A stretch of DNA of 64,000 nucleotides from Pseudoxanthomonas sp. CF125 (GCF_900104085.1 NZ_FNLD01000001.1:723048-787047), one strand, 5' to 3'. Positions 41,125 through 54,862 are shown, numbered from the stretch's first letter. Notes: a model not told the origin generated them from the sequence alone. A program made the numbers and translations.

Positions 41125-43527
41125 TTGAACCAGACCAGCTTGAATCAAAGCATCCTGTGGTTGCACGACCTGCGCCTGGCCGATCTGGCCCGGGTAGGCG
41201 GCAAAAACTCCTCTTTGGGCGAAATGATCGGCCAGTTGGCCAATCTGGGGGTTTCGGTCCCCGGAGGCTATGCGACCACTGCGGAAGCCTTCAAGGACTT
41301 CATCGCCCACAACGATCTGTCCAAGCGCATTTTCGACAAGCTGGCCACGCTGGACGTGGAGGATGTGGACGCATTGACGGTCGCCGGCAAGGAAATCCGC
41401 GATTGGGTGATCGAAGCGCCGCTGCAGCCGCAGCTGGACGCCGATATCCGCACCGCCTACGCGCAGCTGGCCGCCGACAACGGCGGCGGCGATATCGCGG
41501 TGGCGGTACGTTCCTCGGCCACCGCCGAGGACCTGCCCGACGCCAGCTTCGCCGGCCAGCAGGAGACCTTCCTCAACGTTACCGGCGCCGATGATGTCGT
41601 GCGCAAGGTCAAGGAAGTCTTCGCCAGCCTCTACAACGACCGCGCCATCGCCTACCGCGTGCATCACGGCTTCAAGCACGAAGACGTGTTCCTGTCGGCC
41701 GGCGTGCAACTGATGGTGCGCTCGGACGTGGGCGCTTCGGGCGTGCTGTTCACCCTGGACACCGAATCGGGCTTCCGCGACGTGGTGTTCGTCACTTCCA
41801 GCCTGGGCCTGGGCGAAATGGTCGTGCAGGGCGCCGTCAACCCGGACGAGTTCTACGTCTACAAACCCACCCTGCAAGCCGGCAAACCGGCGATCCTGCG
41901 CCGTTCGCTGGGCAGCAAGCTGCTGCGCATGGTCTATTCCGACCAGCCCGGCGAGCGCGTCAAGATCGAAGACACCCCGGTGGAATTGCGCAACAAGTTC
42001 TCCATCAGCGATGAAGACGTGCAAGCGCTGTCCCGTCAGGCGCTGACCATCGAAAAACACTACGGCCGCCCGATGGATATCGAGTGGGCCAAAGACGGCG
42101 TCAGCGGCAAGCTCTTCATCGTGCAGGCGCGCCCCGAAACGGTGAAGTCGCGCGCCAAGGCCACACAGATCGAGCGCTACCATCTGCTGGAACGCGGCGA
42201 CGTGATCGCCGAAGGCCGCGCCATCGGCCAGAAGATCGGCAGCGGCGTGGCGCGCGTGGTGCGCAGCCTGGCCGACATGAACCGCGTGCAGCCCGGCGAC
42301 GTGCTGGTGGCCGACATGACCGACCCGGATTGGGAGCCGGTGATGAAGCGGGCTTCGGCCATCGTCACCAACCGCGGCGGCCGCACCTGCCACGCCGCCA
42401 TCATCGCCCGCGAGCTGGGCGTACCCGCCGTGGTCGGCACCGGCAATGCGCTGGACCATATCGAGGACGGCAAGGAAGTCACCGTCAGCTGCGCCGAAGG
42501 CGACACCGGTTTCATCTACGGCAGCACGCTGAAGTTCGAGCGCATCACCACCGATCTGGCCGACATGCCCCCCGCCCCGCTAAAGATCATGATGAACGTG
42601 GCCAACCCGGAGCGCGCGTTCGATTTCGGTCAATTGCCTAATGCGGGCATCGGCTTGGCACGGCTGGAAATGATCATCGCCAGCCATATCGGCGTGCATC
42701 CCAATGCGCTGCTGGAATACGACCGCCAGGACGCGGAAACCAAGCGCAAGATCGATGCGAAGACCGCCGGCTACGCCGATCCGGTGAGCTTCTACGTGGA
42801 CCGTTTGGCCGAAGGCATCGCCACCATTACCGCCTCGGTGGCGCCCAACCCGGTGATCGTGCGCCTGTCGGACTTCAAGTCCAACGAATACGCCAACCTG
42901 ATCGGCGGCAGCAATTACGAACCGCATGAAGAAAATCCGATGATCGGCTTCCGCGGCGCCAGCCGCTATGTCGATCCGTCGTTCGAACCTGCCTTCGCGC
43001 TGGAATGCAAGGCCGTGCGCAAGGTGCGCAATGAGATGGGCCTGGACAATCTGTGGGTGATGATCCCGTTCGTGCGCACGCTGGACGAGGGCCGCAAGGT
43101 CATCGAAGTGCTGGCCAAGCACGGCCTCAAGCGCGGCGATCATGCTGAAGGACAGCAGGGCCTGAAGATCATCATGATGTGCGAAGTGCCTTCGAACGCG
43201 CTGCTGGCCGACGACTTCCTGGACATCTTCGATGGCTTCTCCATCGGATCCAACGACCTGACCCAGCTCACTTTGGGCCTGGACCGCGATTCCAGCATCG
43301 TCGCGCACCTGTTCGACGAACGCGACCCGGCGGTGAAGAAGCTGCTGTCGATGGCGATCAAGAGCGCCAAGGCCAAGGGCAAATACGTGGGCATCTGCGG
43401 ACAGGGCCCGTCTGATCACCCGGATCTTGCGGACTGGCTGATGCAGGAAGGCATCGAGTCGGTGTCACTGAATCCCGACACCGTGGTCGATACCTGGCTG
43501 CGGCTGGCCAAACTCAAGGCGCAATGA
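41125..43527 (+). CDS. ppsA: Phosphoenolpyruvate synthase
   Basis: An 800-residue enzyme making PEP from pyruvate, ATP and water in gluconeogenesis. ATP-grasp-like N-domain with [12 protein letters not shown] and [19 protein letters not shown]; phosphohistidine domain with [21 protein letters not shown], His423 corresponding to the known E. coli active His 421; C-terminal PEP-binding barrel with [18 protein letters not shown] and the catalytic Cys in [13 protein letters not shown]. No good ATG exists; TTG at 41125 with GGAG eight bases upstream gives the family N-terminus, though another TTG six codons on is possible. It overlaps mscS by four bases. Confidence 0.95.
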   Translation: MNQTSLNQSILWLHDLRLADLARVGGKNSSLGEMIGQLANLGVSVPGGYATTAEAFKDFIAHNDLSKRIFDKLATLDVEDVDALTVAGKEIRDWVIEAPLQPQLDADIRTAYAQLAADNGGGDIAVAVRSSATAEDLPDASFAGQQETFLNVTGADDVVRKVKEVFASLYNDRAIAYRVHHGFKHEDVFLSAGVQLMVRSDVGASGVLFTLDTESGFRDVVFVTSSLGLGEMVVQGAVNPDEFYVYKPTLQAGKPAILRRSLGSKLLRMVYSDQPGERVKIEDTPVELRNKFSISDEDVQALSRQALTIEKHYGRPMDIEWAKDGVSGKLFIVQARPETVKSRAKATQIERYHLLERGDVIAEGRAIGQKIGSGVARVVRSLADMNRVQPGDVLVADMTDPDWEPVMKRASAIVTNRGGRTCHAAIIARELGVPAVVGTGNALDHIEDGKEVTVSCAEGDTGFIYGSTLKFERITTDLADMPPAPLKIMMNVANPERAFDFGQLPNAGIGLARLEMIIASHIGVHPNALLEYDRQDAETKRKIDAKTAGYADPVSFYVDRLAEGIATITASVAPNPVIVRLSDFKSNEYANLIGGSNYEPHEENPMIGFRGASRYVDPSFEPAFALECKAVRKVRNEMGLDNLWVMIPFVRTLDEGRKVIEVLAKHGLKRGDHAEGQQGLKIIMMCEVPSNALLADDFLDIFDGFSIGSNDLTQLTLGLDRDSSIVAHLFDERDPAVKKLLSMAIKSAKAKGKYVGICGQGPSDHPDLADWLMQEGIESVSLNPDTVVDTWLRLAKLKAQ

Positions 43528-44459
43528 TGCAGGCGAAGGAACCCGTCGCGACGCCCAGCGAGATCGTCAAGGACATCCGCGGCATCGACTGGTTGCAGTT
43601 GCTGGAGACCTGGGGCCTGAAGCTGTTGGGCGCTGTGCTGATCCTGCTGATCGGCATGTGGCTGGCCAAGCGGCTCAGCGCAGGGCTGGAACGCGTGCTG
43701 GGACGTGCCCATGTCGACTCCACCCTGTCCGGTTTCCTGCGCAATGTGAGCTATGCGGCGATGATGGTGCTGGTGCTGGTGACCGCACTGACTTCCATCG
43801 GCGTGCCGCCCACTTCCATGCTCGCCGTGCTTGGCGCCGCCGGCCTCGCGGTGGGCCTGGCGCTCAAGGATTCGCTGTCCAATATCGCCTCCGGCGTGAT
43901 GCTGATCATGCTGCGCCCGTTCCGCGATGGCGACAGCGTGCAGATCGCGGGCCTGGAAGGCACGGTGGAAGAAGTCCGCATCTTCCAGACCCGCATGCGT
44001 ACGGCCGACAACCGCCTGATCATCCTGCCCAACAGCATGATCACCACCGCGCCGATCATCAACTTCACCGCAAAACCGCAGCGCCGTATCGACATCCCCT
44101 TGACGGTGCGGTACCGGGACGACCCGGCGCGGGCAAAGGAAATATTGCTGGCCATCGCCACAGCCGACCCCCTGGTCCTGAAGGACCCTGCCCCGGCGGT
44201 GGATATCGCGCGATTGAGCGAGGGCGGCGTGGACATGACCCTGTTCGCCTGGGCCAAGACCAAGGACGTGGGCGAAGCGAAGAACCGGATCGCCGAAGCC
44301 GTGCGCAGCCAATTGCTGAGCCATGGCATGTCTTTGCCTTTACCCCCGCGCGACCTGCACGTGTATCACCACAATGCCGACGGTACGCCGCTGACCGAGA
44401 TCGTCACCCGTTCGGTCGCCGACGATGGGGATGCGGTTTCCGCAAAGCCTCCGGCGTAG
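43524..44459 (+). CDS. mscS: MscS-family small-conductance mechanosensitive channel
   Basis: A 311-residue inner-membrane channel that releases solutes on osmotic downshift. Helices at about 30-50, 70-88 and the pore helix at 95-125 with the Gly/Ala-rich [21 protein letters not shown], then the cytoplasmic vestibule starting [18 protein letters not shown] and the signature [18 protein letters not shown] overlaps the ppsA stop (ATGA), so translation is coupled. A GTAG REP pair follows the gene. Confidence 0.93.
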   Translation: MMQAKEPVATPSEIVKDIRGIDWLQLLETWGLKLLGAVLILLIGMWLAKRLSAGLERVLGRAHVDSTLSGFLRNVSYAAMMVLVLVTALTSIGVPPTSMLAVLGAAGLAVGLALKDSLSNIASGVMLIMLRPFRDGDSVQIAGLEGTVEEVRIFQTRMRTADNRLIILPNSMITTAPIINFTAKPQRRIDIPLTVRYRDDPARAKEILLAIATADPLVLKDPAPAVDIARLSEGGVDMTLFAWAKTKDVGEAKNRIAEAVRSQLLSHGMSLPLPPRDLHVYHHNADGTPLTEIVTRSVADDGDAVSAKPPA

Positions 44460-44475
44460 GGGCGCGCAGGGGCGC

Positions 44476-44564
44476 GTAGGAGCGACGTAAGTCGCGAAGG
44501 CTTTCTCGGGTGAACGGCCATTCCGATCGGACCGGCCTTCCTTCGCGACTCACGTCGCTCCTAC
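44476..44564. repeat. GTAG REP pair between mscS and orn
   Basis: Arms 44476-44500 and 44540-44564 are inverted copies matching at 24 of 25 bases, each beginning or ending with GTAGGAGCGACG and forming its own hairpin. They sit between the convergent mscS and orn genes. Confidence 0.88.
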
Positions 44565-44571
44565 AAGGCCT

Positions 44572-45132
44572 CTAGCCGGCCAGTTCTGCCAGATGCTTGC
44601 GGTAGTGGCGCAATTCCTCGATGGAATCGCGCACGTCGCTGAGCGCGGTATGCGCCGACTGCTTACGCACGCCTTCCAGCACGGTCGGCGCCCAACGCCG
44701 CGCCAGCTCTTTCAGCGTGCTGACGTCCAGGTTGCGGTAGTGGAAGTACTTCTCCAGCCGCGGCATCAGCCGGTGCAGGAAACGGCGGTCCTGGCAGATC
44801 GAATTGCCGCACATCGGCGAGGCATTGGCCGGCAGCCATTCGGCCAGGAACGAAACCGTCTGGACCTCGGCCTGGCCGAGCGTGACCGTGCTCTCCACCA
44901 CCCGCTTCCACAGCCCCGAGCGCGTGTGCTGGGCGCGGTTCCAGTCGTCCATGGCTTCCAGCACCGCCACCGGATGGGCGATGGCGAACTCGGGGCCTTC
45001 GGCCAGCACGTTCAACTGCGAATCGGTCACCACCGTGGCGATCTCGATGATGGAGTCCTGGCCGGTGTCCAGCCCGGTCATTTCCAGGTCGATCCAGATC
45101 AGACGGTCGCTATTGGGGTTGTTGGCTGACAT
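44572..45132 (-). CDS. orn: Oligoribonuclease
   Basis: A 186-residue DEDDh 3'-5' exoribonuclease that degrades 2-5-mers, including pGpG from cyclic-di-GMP turnover. Exo [16 protein letters not shown] near residue 10, exo [14 protein letters not shown], and exo III with [20 protein letters not shown] near the end. The ATG giving [11 protein letters not shown] fits the family length of about 180; two further in-frame Met codons upstream would extend it by up to 22 residues without support. Confidence 0.95.
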   Translation of the reverse strand: MSANNPNSDRLIWIDLEMTGLDTGQDSIIEIATVVTDSQLNVLAEGPEFAIAHPVAVLEAMDDWNRAQHTRSGLWKRVVESTVTLGQAEVQTVSFLAEWLPANASPMCGNSICQDRRFLHRLMPRLEKYFHYRNLDVSTLKELARRWAPTVLEGVRKQSAHTALSDVRDSIEELRHYRKHLAELAG

Positions 45133-45237
45133 GCGTCGGTCTTGGTCCTTGAGGCTGCGCATCGCCGTCGGCGAGCGTGTTTTGCGGAAAGATCGCATTG
45201 TGCCGCATCATAACGCAGCTCCCCACGGGCACAGGCC

Positions 45238-45705
45238 ATGCTCCAGAACAGCGATCAGTACACGCACTACGCCACGCTCACCGCGATGCTGGCGCCGGCT
45301 TTCTTCCTCACGGCGACGGCCTCCCTGCTGCTGTCGGCCAACAACCGGCTGGCCAGGATCATCGACCGCGCGCGTTCGCTGCTCAAGGAACTGCACACCC
45401 TGGACGACCCGCTGCAGCGGGCGCTGTACGAACAGCGCATCGCGCTGCAACGACGGCGCAGCCTGATCATCCTGCGCGCAGGCCAGTTGCTGTACGGCGC
45501 CATCAGCCTGTTCGTGGGCACCAGTCTGGCGGTGGCCGCGGACAACCTGCTGGCGCACCGGCTGGGCATGCTTCCCACCGTGCTGGCGGCATTGGGCGTG
45601 CTGGCGATGTTCGCCGCCAGCCTGTTGCTGGCGCGCGAGTCGACGCTGGCGGTCAAGGCGGTCAACGAGGAAATGGACCACCGCCATATCGCCAAACGGG
45701 AGTAG
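45238..45705 (+). CDS. DUF2721 membrane protein
   Basis: A 155-residue inner-membrane protein of DUF2721. It starts MLQNSDQYTHYATLTAMLAPAFFLTATASLL, with helices at about 15-35, 78-100 and 110-130, and a charged loop with NNRLARIIDRARSLLKEL. Function unknown. It diverges from orn with 105 bases between starts. Confidence 0.87.
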   Translation: MLQNSDQYTHYATLTAMLAPAFFLTATASLLLSANNRLARIIDRARSLLKELHTLDDPLQRALYEQRIALQRRRSLIILRAGQLLYGAISLFVGTSLAVAADNLLAHRLGMLPTVLAALGVLAMFAASLLLARESTLAVKAVNEEMDHRHIAKRE

Positions 45706-45712
45706 AACGCCT

Positions 45713-45788
45713 GTAGGAGCGGGCCCTGCCCGCGATGCTCCCCACCGATATTGCGATCAAGGGCGTCGCGGGCATGGCCCGCTCCTAC
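45713..45788. repeat. GTAG REP pair between DUF2721 gene and tadA
   Basis: Arms 45713-45735 and 45766-45788 match as inverted copies at 22 of 23 bases, with GTAGGAGCGGGC heads. They lie between convergent genes. Confidence 0.88.
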
Positions 45789-45792
45789 ATTT

Positions 45793-46271
45793 TCAATCCA
45801 GTAGCGGCTTGCCGCGCTTGGCCCGGAAGTAGTTGGTCAGGCGGCGCGAGGCTTCGTCGGCCAGCAATCCGGACACCACTTCGACGCGATGGTTGTGGCG
45901 CGGATCGGTCAGCAGGTCGAACACGCTGCCGCAGGCACCGGTCTTGGGATCGGAGGCCGCATAGACCAGCCGCGACACCCGCGCATGCACCAACGCCATT
46001 GCGCACATCGCGCAGGGCTCCAAGGTCACGTACAACGTGCTGCCGATCAGGCGATGGTTGCCCAGCTTCGCACCGGCACGGCGCATGGCAACGATTTCGG
46101 CGTGCGCGCTGGGGTCGTGCTCGGCCAGATTGCGGTTCCAGCCTTCGCCAAGGATTTCGCCATTGGCGCCGACAAGCACGGCGCCCACCGGAATCTCGTC
46201 ATCCTCGCGCTCCGCCTTGTCGGCGAGCGCAAGCGCATGACGCATCCAAGTTTCGTCGTCTTGCGGAGGCA

Positions 46272-46272
<1 letters not shown>
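45793..46272 (-). CDS. tadA: tRNA-specific adenosine deaminase
   Basis: A 159-residue zinc deaminase that converts A34 to inosine in tRNA-Arg. Zinc and proton-shuttle residues are in PSAHAEIVAMRRAG and LEPCAMCAMALVHARV; the C-terminus has DPKTGACGSVFDLL. The start ATG shares one base with the guaA stop codon (TGATG), supporting coupling and this start; an upstream open extension is only guaA antisense-frame sequence. The stop lies just inside the end of a REP pair. Confidence 0.94.
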
Positions 46273-47837
<1,565 letters not shown>

Positions 47838-47879
47838 GGTTCGCGAACGCCGCCCGATCCGGCAAGTGAAAAATTAAAC

Positions 47880-48010
47880 CCGTCATTCCCGCGAAAGCGG
47901 AAGTGCTTCATAACGGCGTAAGCCGGTCAACCCAGTGACTTTGCTCTATTGCTTGCGTAGAAAAGCTTCAAGTCGCTGGGTCCCCGCCTTCGCGGGGATG
48001 GCGACTTGTT
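47880..48010. repeat. Inverted repeat element between guaB and guaA
   Basis: Ends GTCATTCCCGCGAAAGCGG (47881) and CCGCCTTCGCGGGGATGGCGAC pair as inverted repeats, with inner ACCCAGTGACTTT and AAGTCGCTGGGT also pairing. This is a common dispersed palindromic element of proteobacteria; it could form a long cruciform or act as a terminator after guaB. Confidence 0.7.
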
Positions 48011-48023
48011 TATTTCGCGCGGA

Positions 48024-49517
<1,494 letters not shown>

Positions 49518-49633
49518 CTATTTCGGGGGCTGAAATGTCCCTACGCAGACGATGCAACGAAGCGTTTCGCTTCCTTCTCCCCTCGGGAGAAGAGCCTGCC
49601 CCGTACTTGATACGGGCTGCCCGAAAGGCGGAT

Positions 49634-49687
49634 GAGGGTACGGCGGAGTCCAGTTGGTTCTCACGCTACTGACTTCGCCGTACCCTC
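49634..49687. repeat. Inverted repeat downstream of folD
   Basis: GAGGGTACGGCGGAGTC (49634-49650) and GACTTCGCCGTACCCTC (49671-49687) pair with one mismatch. Together with the CTTCTCCC...GGGAGAAG hairpin near 49575 it belongs to a dispersed repeat class common in xanthomonads. Confidence 0.7.
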
Positions 49688-49694
49688 ACCCCAA

Positions 49695-49717
49695 CCCCTC
49701 TCCCGATGGGAGAGGGG
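49695..49717 (-). terminator. folD terminator-like hairpin
   Basis: A perfect 10-bp stem CCCCTCTCCC/GGGAGAGGGG with a 3-base loop begins 2 bases after the folD stop. On the minus strand TTGGGG follows, so termination may be weak. Confidence 0.6.
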
Positions 49718-49719
49718 CT

Positions 49720-50601
49720 TTAAGCAGCGGCCTCGGCTGCTTCCAGAGTGTTCTGCATCAGCGTGGCCACGGTCATGGGCCCTACCCCGCCCGGTACCGG
49801 GGTGATCCAGCTGGCGCGTGTGGCGGCGGCGTCGAAACCTACGTCTCCGACCAGACTGCCGTCCTCCAGGCGATTGATGCCCACGTCAATGACCACCGAG
49901 CCGGGCTTGACCCACTCCCCCGGAATCAGGCCCGGACGGCCGGCGGCCACCACCAGGATGTCCGCGTCGCGCACCCGCGCCTCCAGCACCGCTGCGGGCG
50001 TGAATTTGTGGCAACTGGTCACCGTGCAGCCTGCGATCAGCAGCTCCAGGGCCATCGGCCGGCCCACGTGGTTGCTGACTCCGACGATGGTCGCGTTCTG
50101 CCCCCGCACCGGCTTGTCGGTGTAGCCCAGCAAGGTGGTGATGCCGCGCGGGGTGCACGGGCGCAGGCCGAACTCGCGCAGGGCCAGGTGGCCGACGTTC
50201 TCGGGGTGGAAGCCGTCCACGTCCTTGCGCGGGTCGATGCGGTGGATCAGGCGGCTGGCGTCGGGAATGCCGGGCAACGGCAGCTGCACCAGAATGCCGT
50301 GGACCTTGGGGTCGGCATTGAGCCTGTCGATCAGGGCCAGCAGCTCGTGTTCGGACGTCCCGGCCGGCAAATCGTGGTCGAAAGCCTCGATGCCGACCTT
50401 CTCGGCCGCGCGGCGCTTGTTGCGCACATACACGGTCGAAGCCGGGTCGCCCCCGACCAGCACCACCGCCAGGCCCGGGCGCGGCAGGCCTGCGGCGACG
50501 CGGGCGTCGACCTTGGCCTTGAGTTCGTCGAGCAGGTTCTCGGCGATGCGGCGGCCGTCGAGGATGCGGGCGGTATGGGCGCTGGGGGAAGCTGGGGTCA
50601 T
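49720..50601 (-). CDS. folD: Methylenetetrahydrofolate dehydrogenase/cyclohydrolase
   Basis: A 293-residue bifunctional folate enzyme. [22 protein letters not shown] carries the catalytic Tyr and Lys; [10 protein letters not shown] and [16 protein letters not shown] follow; the NADP site is [16 protein letters not shown], where the usual Arg-Ser (GRSxxVG) is Ser-Asn-His, as in the xanthomonad branch; CHKFT replaces the common CHS.T. C-terminal [19 protein letters not shown] is intact. Stands alone, divergent from the DUF1244 gene. Confidence 0.95.
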   Translation of the reverse strand: MTPASPSAHTARILDGRRIAENLLDELKAKVDARVAAGLPRPGLAVVLVGGDPASTVYVRNKRRAAEKVGIEAFDHDLPAGTSEHELLALIDRLNADPKVHGILVQLPLPGIPDASRLIHRIDPRKDVDGFHPENVGHLALREFGLRPCTPRGITTLLGYTDKPVRGQNATIVGVSNHVGRPMALELLIAGCTVTSCHKFTPAAVLEARVRDADILVVAAGRPGLIPGEWVKPGSVVIDVGINRLEDGSLVGDVGFDAAATRASWITPVPGGVGPMTVATLMQNTLEAAEAAA

Positions 50602-50650
50602 CTAGGGCGCGGGTGTAAAGTCGTTGGACCCTATTGTCCCCGATTCAGCC

Positions 50651-50947
50651 ATGTCCGACACCACCGAACTCGAAGCCGCCGCCTTCCGCCGCCTTTTGCA
50701 GCACCTCAACGTCGAACGCAGCGACGTGCAGAACATCGACCTGATGATCCTGGCCGGCTTCTGCCGCAATTGCCTGTCCGACTGGTACCGCGAGGCTGCC
50801 GAAGCCGCCGGACAGCCGATGAGCAAGGACGAAGCGCGCGAGCGCGTGTACGGAATGCCGTTCGCGGAATGGAAGGCGAAGTTCCAGCAGGAAGCTACGC
50901 CGGAGCAACTGGCCGCATTCGCCCAGGCGCAGCGGCGTCACGGCTGA
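50651..50947 (+). CDS. DUF1244 family protein
   Basis: A 98-residue soluble helical protein of DUF1244, with the conserved NIDLMILAGFCRNCLSDWYREA and EARERVYGMPFAEWKAKFQ. The paired Cys-x-x-Cys (CRNC) is a family feature. ATG giving MSDTTELEAAAF was chosen over a TTG nine codons earlier. Its stop overlaps the hydrolase start (TGATG). Function unknown. Confidence 0.9.
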   Translation: MSDTTELEAAAFRRLLQHLNVERSDVQNIDLMILAGFCRNCLSDWYREAAEAAGQPMSKDEARERVYGMPFAEWKAKFQQEATPEQLAAFAQAQRRHG

Positions 50948-51723
50948 TGGGGATGCTGAAGAAGTCGCTATTGGGAGTCGCTGCGCTGCCTGTGCTCGCC
51001 TATAGCGGCATCTGCGCCCTGCTCTTCTTCAAGCAGCGCGAGCTGATCTATTACCCAGGCCAAACGCAGATCGCCGTGCAGGAGACGGACTTCAGTCTCG
51101 TACACGACGGCGTCACCCTGCGCGGCTGGCGATTGAATCCCGGCAAGACCAGGGCTGTCATCTACTTCGGTGGCAATGCCGAACGCCTGGAGATGTCGCG
51201 CGCGGAATTCTCCGAATTGTTTCCCGACCGCACCGTCTACCTGGTTTCCTATCGCGGCTACGGCGCAAGCGAAGGCAAACCGGACCAGGCCGCCCTGTTC
51301 GGCGATGCGCTGGCACTCTTCGACGAAGTGAACGAACAGCACCCGACCGCCATCGCCGTCGTCGGCCGCAGCCTGGGCAGTGGCGTAGCCAGCTATGTCG
51401 CCTCGCACAGGCCGGTGGAAAGACTGGCGCTGGTGACCCCGTTCGACAACCTCGCGGCGGTGGCGCAGTCTCACTATCCGCTGTTTCCGGTGCGCTGGTT
51501 AGTGCGCGACAGTTATGATTCCGCCCGCTACCTGACGCAGTACCGCGGCCCCTTGCTGGTGCTGCGCGCAGGCCGCGATGAAGTGATTCCGCCGGCCAAT
51601 ACGGACAAATTGCTGGCTTCGCTGGCAGGCGTGCCGCAGGTGATCGACTTTCCACAGGCCGACCACAACAATATTTCGGACGATCCGCGCTACGCCGCGG
51701 CCTTGCGCGATTTTCTGCGCTAA
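50947..51723 (+). CDS. Membrane-anchored alpha/beta hydrolase (YfhR/Bem46-like)
   Basis: A 258-residue serine hydrolase with an N-terminal membrane helix (LKKSLLGVAALPVLAYSGICALLFF) and the catalytic domain outside or inside the membrane face. ELIYYPGQ follows; the nucleophile is Ser142 in VVGRSLGSGVAS; Asp probably lies in LRAGRDEVIPP and His in QADHNNISDDPRY. Substrate unknown. ATG at 50947 overlaps the DUF1244 stop; a second ATG two codons on (after GGGG) is equally possible. Its 3' end overlaps the convergent antiporter gene by four bases. Confidence 0.88.
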   Translation: MGMLKKSLLGVAALPVLAYSGICALLFFKQRELIYYPGQTQIAVQETDFSLVHDGVTLRGWRLNPGKTRAVIYFGGNAERLEMSRAEFSELFPDRTVYLVSYRGYGASEGKPDQAALFGDALALFDEVNEQHPTAIAVVGRSLGSGVASYVASHRPVERLALVTPFDNLAAVAQSHYPLFPVRWLVRDSYDSARYLTQYRGPLLVLRAGRDEVIPPANTDKLLASLAGVPQVIDFPQADHNNISDDPRYAAALRDFLR

Positions 51724-53567
51724 CCCGTGCGCGAATCCGGATCGGGACTGTTGATGATGTCCGCGGTTTCCTTGTTCAAGGCCTGTCCTTCGCGCTTGGG
51801 CGTGGTGAACGGCGTCGGCGTGGGCTTGGGAGCGTTGCCCAACATCAACGGAATGCCGGCGCGAACGTCCCCGGCCGCCATTTCCAGTTCGAAACGTTCG
51901 GCATCCCGGCGTCGGATCTCGGTGGCGATGCGTTCGGCCTCTTCTTGCGCGACTCCCAGCTCGACCAGCGCCGCGGCGCCGAAATCCACCGCCGATTCGA
52001 ATGTCTCCCGGATCTGGTAATCCACACCGGCGTTGATCAGTTCAAGCGAATGTTCGCGGTCGTAGGAGCGCACCAGCAGCCGCGCCTGCGGGAACTGCGC
52101 CTTGGCCAGCTCCACGATGCGCGTGGCCGCGGTCTTGTTGTCGATGCACACCGCGATCGCGCGCGCGCTGTCCGCGCCCGAAGCGTGCAGCACGTCCAGC
52201 CGCGTGCCGTCGCCGTAATAGATCTTGAAACCGAACTCCTCGGCGCTGCGGATCATCTCGATGTCGGTGTCGATGATGGTCACGTCCACGTCGCGCGCCA
52301 GCAGCGACTGGCTCATGACCTGGCCGAAGCGGCCGAAGCCGATGATCAGCACGCTGCCGCTCAGCCCGCGCGCCTCGTCGATGCCTTCTAGCGACTCCTG
52401 CGCCTTCGGCATGACGCGCTTGAGCAGGATCACGAACAACGGCGTCAGCACCATCGACAGCACCACGATGGCGGTGAGGTTGGCGTTGACCGTGGCGTCG
52501 ATGACACGGGCGGCAGCGGCCGCGGAGAACAGCACGAAGGCGAATTCGCCGCCCTGCGCCATCAACACCGCCCGATCCAGCGCTTCGCGGTGCGGACTGC
52601 GGGTGAGGCGCGCCACCACGTAGATGCACAACGCCTTTACCGCCATCATCGCCAGTACGCCGGATGCGATCAGCGGCCAGTTGCGCGCCACAACGCCCAG
52701 ATCCAGCGACATGCCGACGCTGAGGAAGAACAGGCCTAGCAGGATGCCGCGGAAAGGCTCGATGTCCGCTTCAATCTGATGGCGGAAAGTGGATTCGGAC
52801 AACAGCACCCCCGCCAGGAACGCACCCATCGCCATCGACAACCCGCCGATCTGCATCAACAGCGCCGAACCCAGCACCACCAGCAGCGCCGCCGCGGTCA
52901 TGACCTCGCGCGCCTTGGCCGACGCCAGTATCCGGAACAAGGGATTGAGTAGCCATATGCCCGCTGCGATGAGTCCGGCGAGACTGGCCACGCCAATGCC
53001 GATGCTGATCCACCTGGAGCCATCGGCATGATCGGGTACCACCGGCGAGATGAAGGCGACAATCGCCAGCAGCGGCACAATCAGCAGATCTTCGAACAGC
53101 AATACCGACACGATCTTCTGCCCGCGCGGCAGCGCGATGTCGCCGCGTTCGCCCAGCAATTGCATGACGATGGCCGTCGAGGTGAGCACGAAACCGGCCG
53201 CGCCGACGAACGCCACCGGCACGCTGAAGCCATAGCCCAGTCCGACCCCCGTCAACGCGACCGTGCATACCGCAATCTGCAGGCTGCCCAATCCGAAGAT
53301 CTGCCGGCGCAGGCCCCACAGGTGCGAGGGCCGCATCTCCAGACCGATGACGAACAGGAACATCACCACGCCCAGTTCGGCCACGTGCAGGATGGATTGC
53401 GGGTCGGAAAACCAAGCCAGACCGAACGGACCGATCAACAGACCGGCCGCCAGATAGCCCAGCACCGAGCCCAGGCCCAGGCGCCGGAAGATGGGCACTG
53501 CCACCACGGCGGCGCCCAGCAGGGCGACAACCTTGATCAGATCGCTGGAGACGGCTTCTGTGGCCAA
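51720..53567 (-). CDS. CPA2 monovalent cation:H+ antiporter with RCK domain (KefB/KefC type)
   Basis: A 615-residue protein: about 12-13 membrane helices (1-390) with LGYLAAGLLIGPFGL, LFEDLLIVPLLAIVAF and AMGAFLAGVLLSES, then an RCK/TrkA-N Rossmann domain (about 405-525) starting LIIGFGRFGQVMSQSLL. It exports K+ or Na+ in exchange for protons under thiol or alkaline stress; KefF-type partner is not nearby. The start is TTG with AGGA eight bases upstream, supported by the conserved-looking MATEAVSSDLIKVVALLGAA. Convergent and overlapping with the hydrolase. Confidence 0.92.
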   Translation of the reverse strand: MATEAVSSDLIKVVALLGAAVVAVPIFRRLGLGSVLGYLAAGLLIGPFGLAWFSDPQSILHVAELGVVMFLFVIGLEMRPSHLWGLRRQIFGLGSLQIAVCTVALTGVGLGYGFSVPVAFVGAAGFVLTSTAIVMQLLGERGDIALPRGQKIVSVLLFEDLLIVPLLAIVAFISPVVPDHADGSRWISIGIGVASLAGLIAAGIWLLNPLFRILASAKAREVMTAAALLVVLGSALLMQIGGLSMAMGAFLAGVLLSESTFRHQIEADIEPFRGILLGLFFLSVGMSLDLGVVARNWPLIASGVLAMMAVKALCIYVVARLTRSPHREALDRAVLMAQGGEFAFVLFSAAAAARVIDATVNANLTAIVVLSMVLTPLFVILLKRVMPKAQESLEGIDEARGLSGSVLIIGFGRFGQVMSQSLLARDVDVTIIDTDIEMIRSAEEFGFKIYYGDGTRLDVLHASGADSARAIAVCIDNKTAATRIVELAKAQFPQARLLVRSYDREHSLELINAGVDYQIRETFESAVDFGAAALVELGVAQEEAERIATEIRRRDAERFELEMAAGDVRAGIPLMLGNAPKPTPTPFTTPKREGQALNKETADIINSPDPDSRTG

Positions 53568-53637
53568 ACTGGATTTCCTGCGGCGGGCATTACAGGTTAA
53601 CCGCTGCCAGCCGCGATTCCGAGTCCGGACGAAGCTT

Positions 53638-54828
53638 TCAGTGTTTCGTACGCGGCACTCTGCGCAGGGCGAAGCTTTCCCAAGCCGCGACCAGGACCAT
53701 CACGCCGGTGGTGAACGCGCCCAGAGCCAATGCCGACAACTGGTGCGCGAATGCGAAAGGCGCCACTGCCACCAACAACGAAAGCCCCGCCAGATGCGAC
53801 AACGGGGGCAGTTTGCGGTCGTTCGATGCCCATTTGAACAAGGCATTGCCCAGCAGATACAGCGCCGGGCCGGCAAGAATGACGGCGACGCCCATGGTTT
53901 CGGCGTGCCCGGGATGCACCAGCACGATTTCATCGGCCACGGCGCAGACGATGATGCCCGCGACGATCAGCAGATGCAGGTAGGTGTAGGCCAGACGCGC
54001 GATACGGCCAGGATCGTCGGAATGCGCGATGCGGTGGCTGGCGCGTTCGGAGGCGGTGTCGAAATACATCCACCACATGGCCACGCTGCCCACGAACGAT
54101 GCCAGGAAGGCCGTCGCGGTGGCGGGGTTGGCCGGCAATCCGGCGAACGTCGCACCCGTGACCAGGATCGATTCGCCCAGCGCGATGATCACGAACAGTC
54201 CGCAGCGTTCGGCCAAGTGGCCGCCGTCCACATCCCATTCGGCGGTGGTCGAACGCCCCAGCCCCGGCACCCAGAAGGCGACCGATGGCGATACGTATTC
54301 GATGGCGATGGCCGCCAGCCACAAACCTGTGCGCAGTGCGCCCTGCTCCAAACCACCCCCTACCCAGAACATCGCGGAAGCCAGAAACCAGATCAGGATG
54401 CGTTGGAAATTACGCGACTGCGCGGCCCCTTCCCCGCGCAGGGCCCAGAGCATGAACAAGTTGCGGCCCACTTGCATTGCCGCGAAGGCGCAAGCGAACA
54501 GCAGGCCTTTTTCGCCGAACGCTTCCGGTATGGAAGACGACATCAGCAGCCCGCCCAGCATCAGCGCGAACAGCATGACCCGCACCGGCACTTTTTCCGG
54601 ATCCAGCCAATTGGTGACCCACGAGGTGAATATCCACAGCCACCACACCGCCATCAGCAGCATCAGCGTATGCAGCGCACCGACCGGCGTCAGATGGGCC
54701 AGCAGGCCATGCGACAACTGGGTGACGGCAAAGACGAAGACCAGATCGAAGAACAACTCGACCATGGAGACTTTGCCGCTGTCGTGCCGGCCGCGCTTGC
54801 GCAGCAGTGAACGGGAATGGGTGTTCAT
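53638..54828 (-). CDS. ltrA: Low temperature requirement protein A (LtrA) family membrane protein
   Basis: A 396-residue inner-membrane protein with about 11 hydrophobic helices. The family signature VSMVELFFDLVFVFAVTQLSH is at residue 20, and HLAERCGLFVIIALGESILVTG and YTYLHLLIVAGIIVCAV later. ATG with AAAGGATC upstream was chosen because it puts the signature at the usual position; the frame is open 45 codons more. Function unknown beyond a growth-at-low-temperature phenotype in Listeria. It follows a small membrane protein gene by 34 bases. Confidence 0.88.
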   Translation of the reverse strand: MNTHSRSLLRKRGRHDSGKVSMVELFFDLVFVFAVTQLSHGLLAHLTPVGALHTLMLLMAVWWLWIFTSWVTNWLDPEKVPVRVMLFALMLGGLLMSSSIPEAFGEKGLLFACAFAAMQVGRNLFMLWALRGEGAAQSRNFQRILIWFLASAMFWVGGGLEQGALRTGLWLAAIAIEYVSPSVAFWVPGLGRSTTAEWDVDGGHLAERCGLFVIIALGESILVTGATFAGLPANPATATAFLASFVGSVAMWWMYFDTASERASHRIAHSDDPGRIARLAYTYLHLLIVAGIIVCAVADEIVLVHPGHAETMGVAVILAGPALYLLGNALFKWASNDRKLPPLSHLAGLSLLVAVAPFAFAHQLSALALGAFTTGVMVLVAAWESFALRRVPRTKH

Positions 54829-54862
54829 CCAGGCGATCCTTTCGCGAACCCGTGTCGCGGCA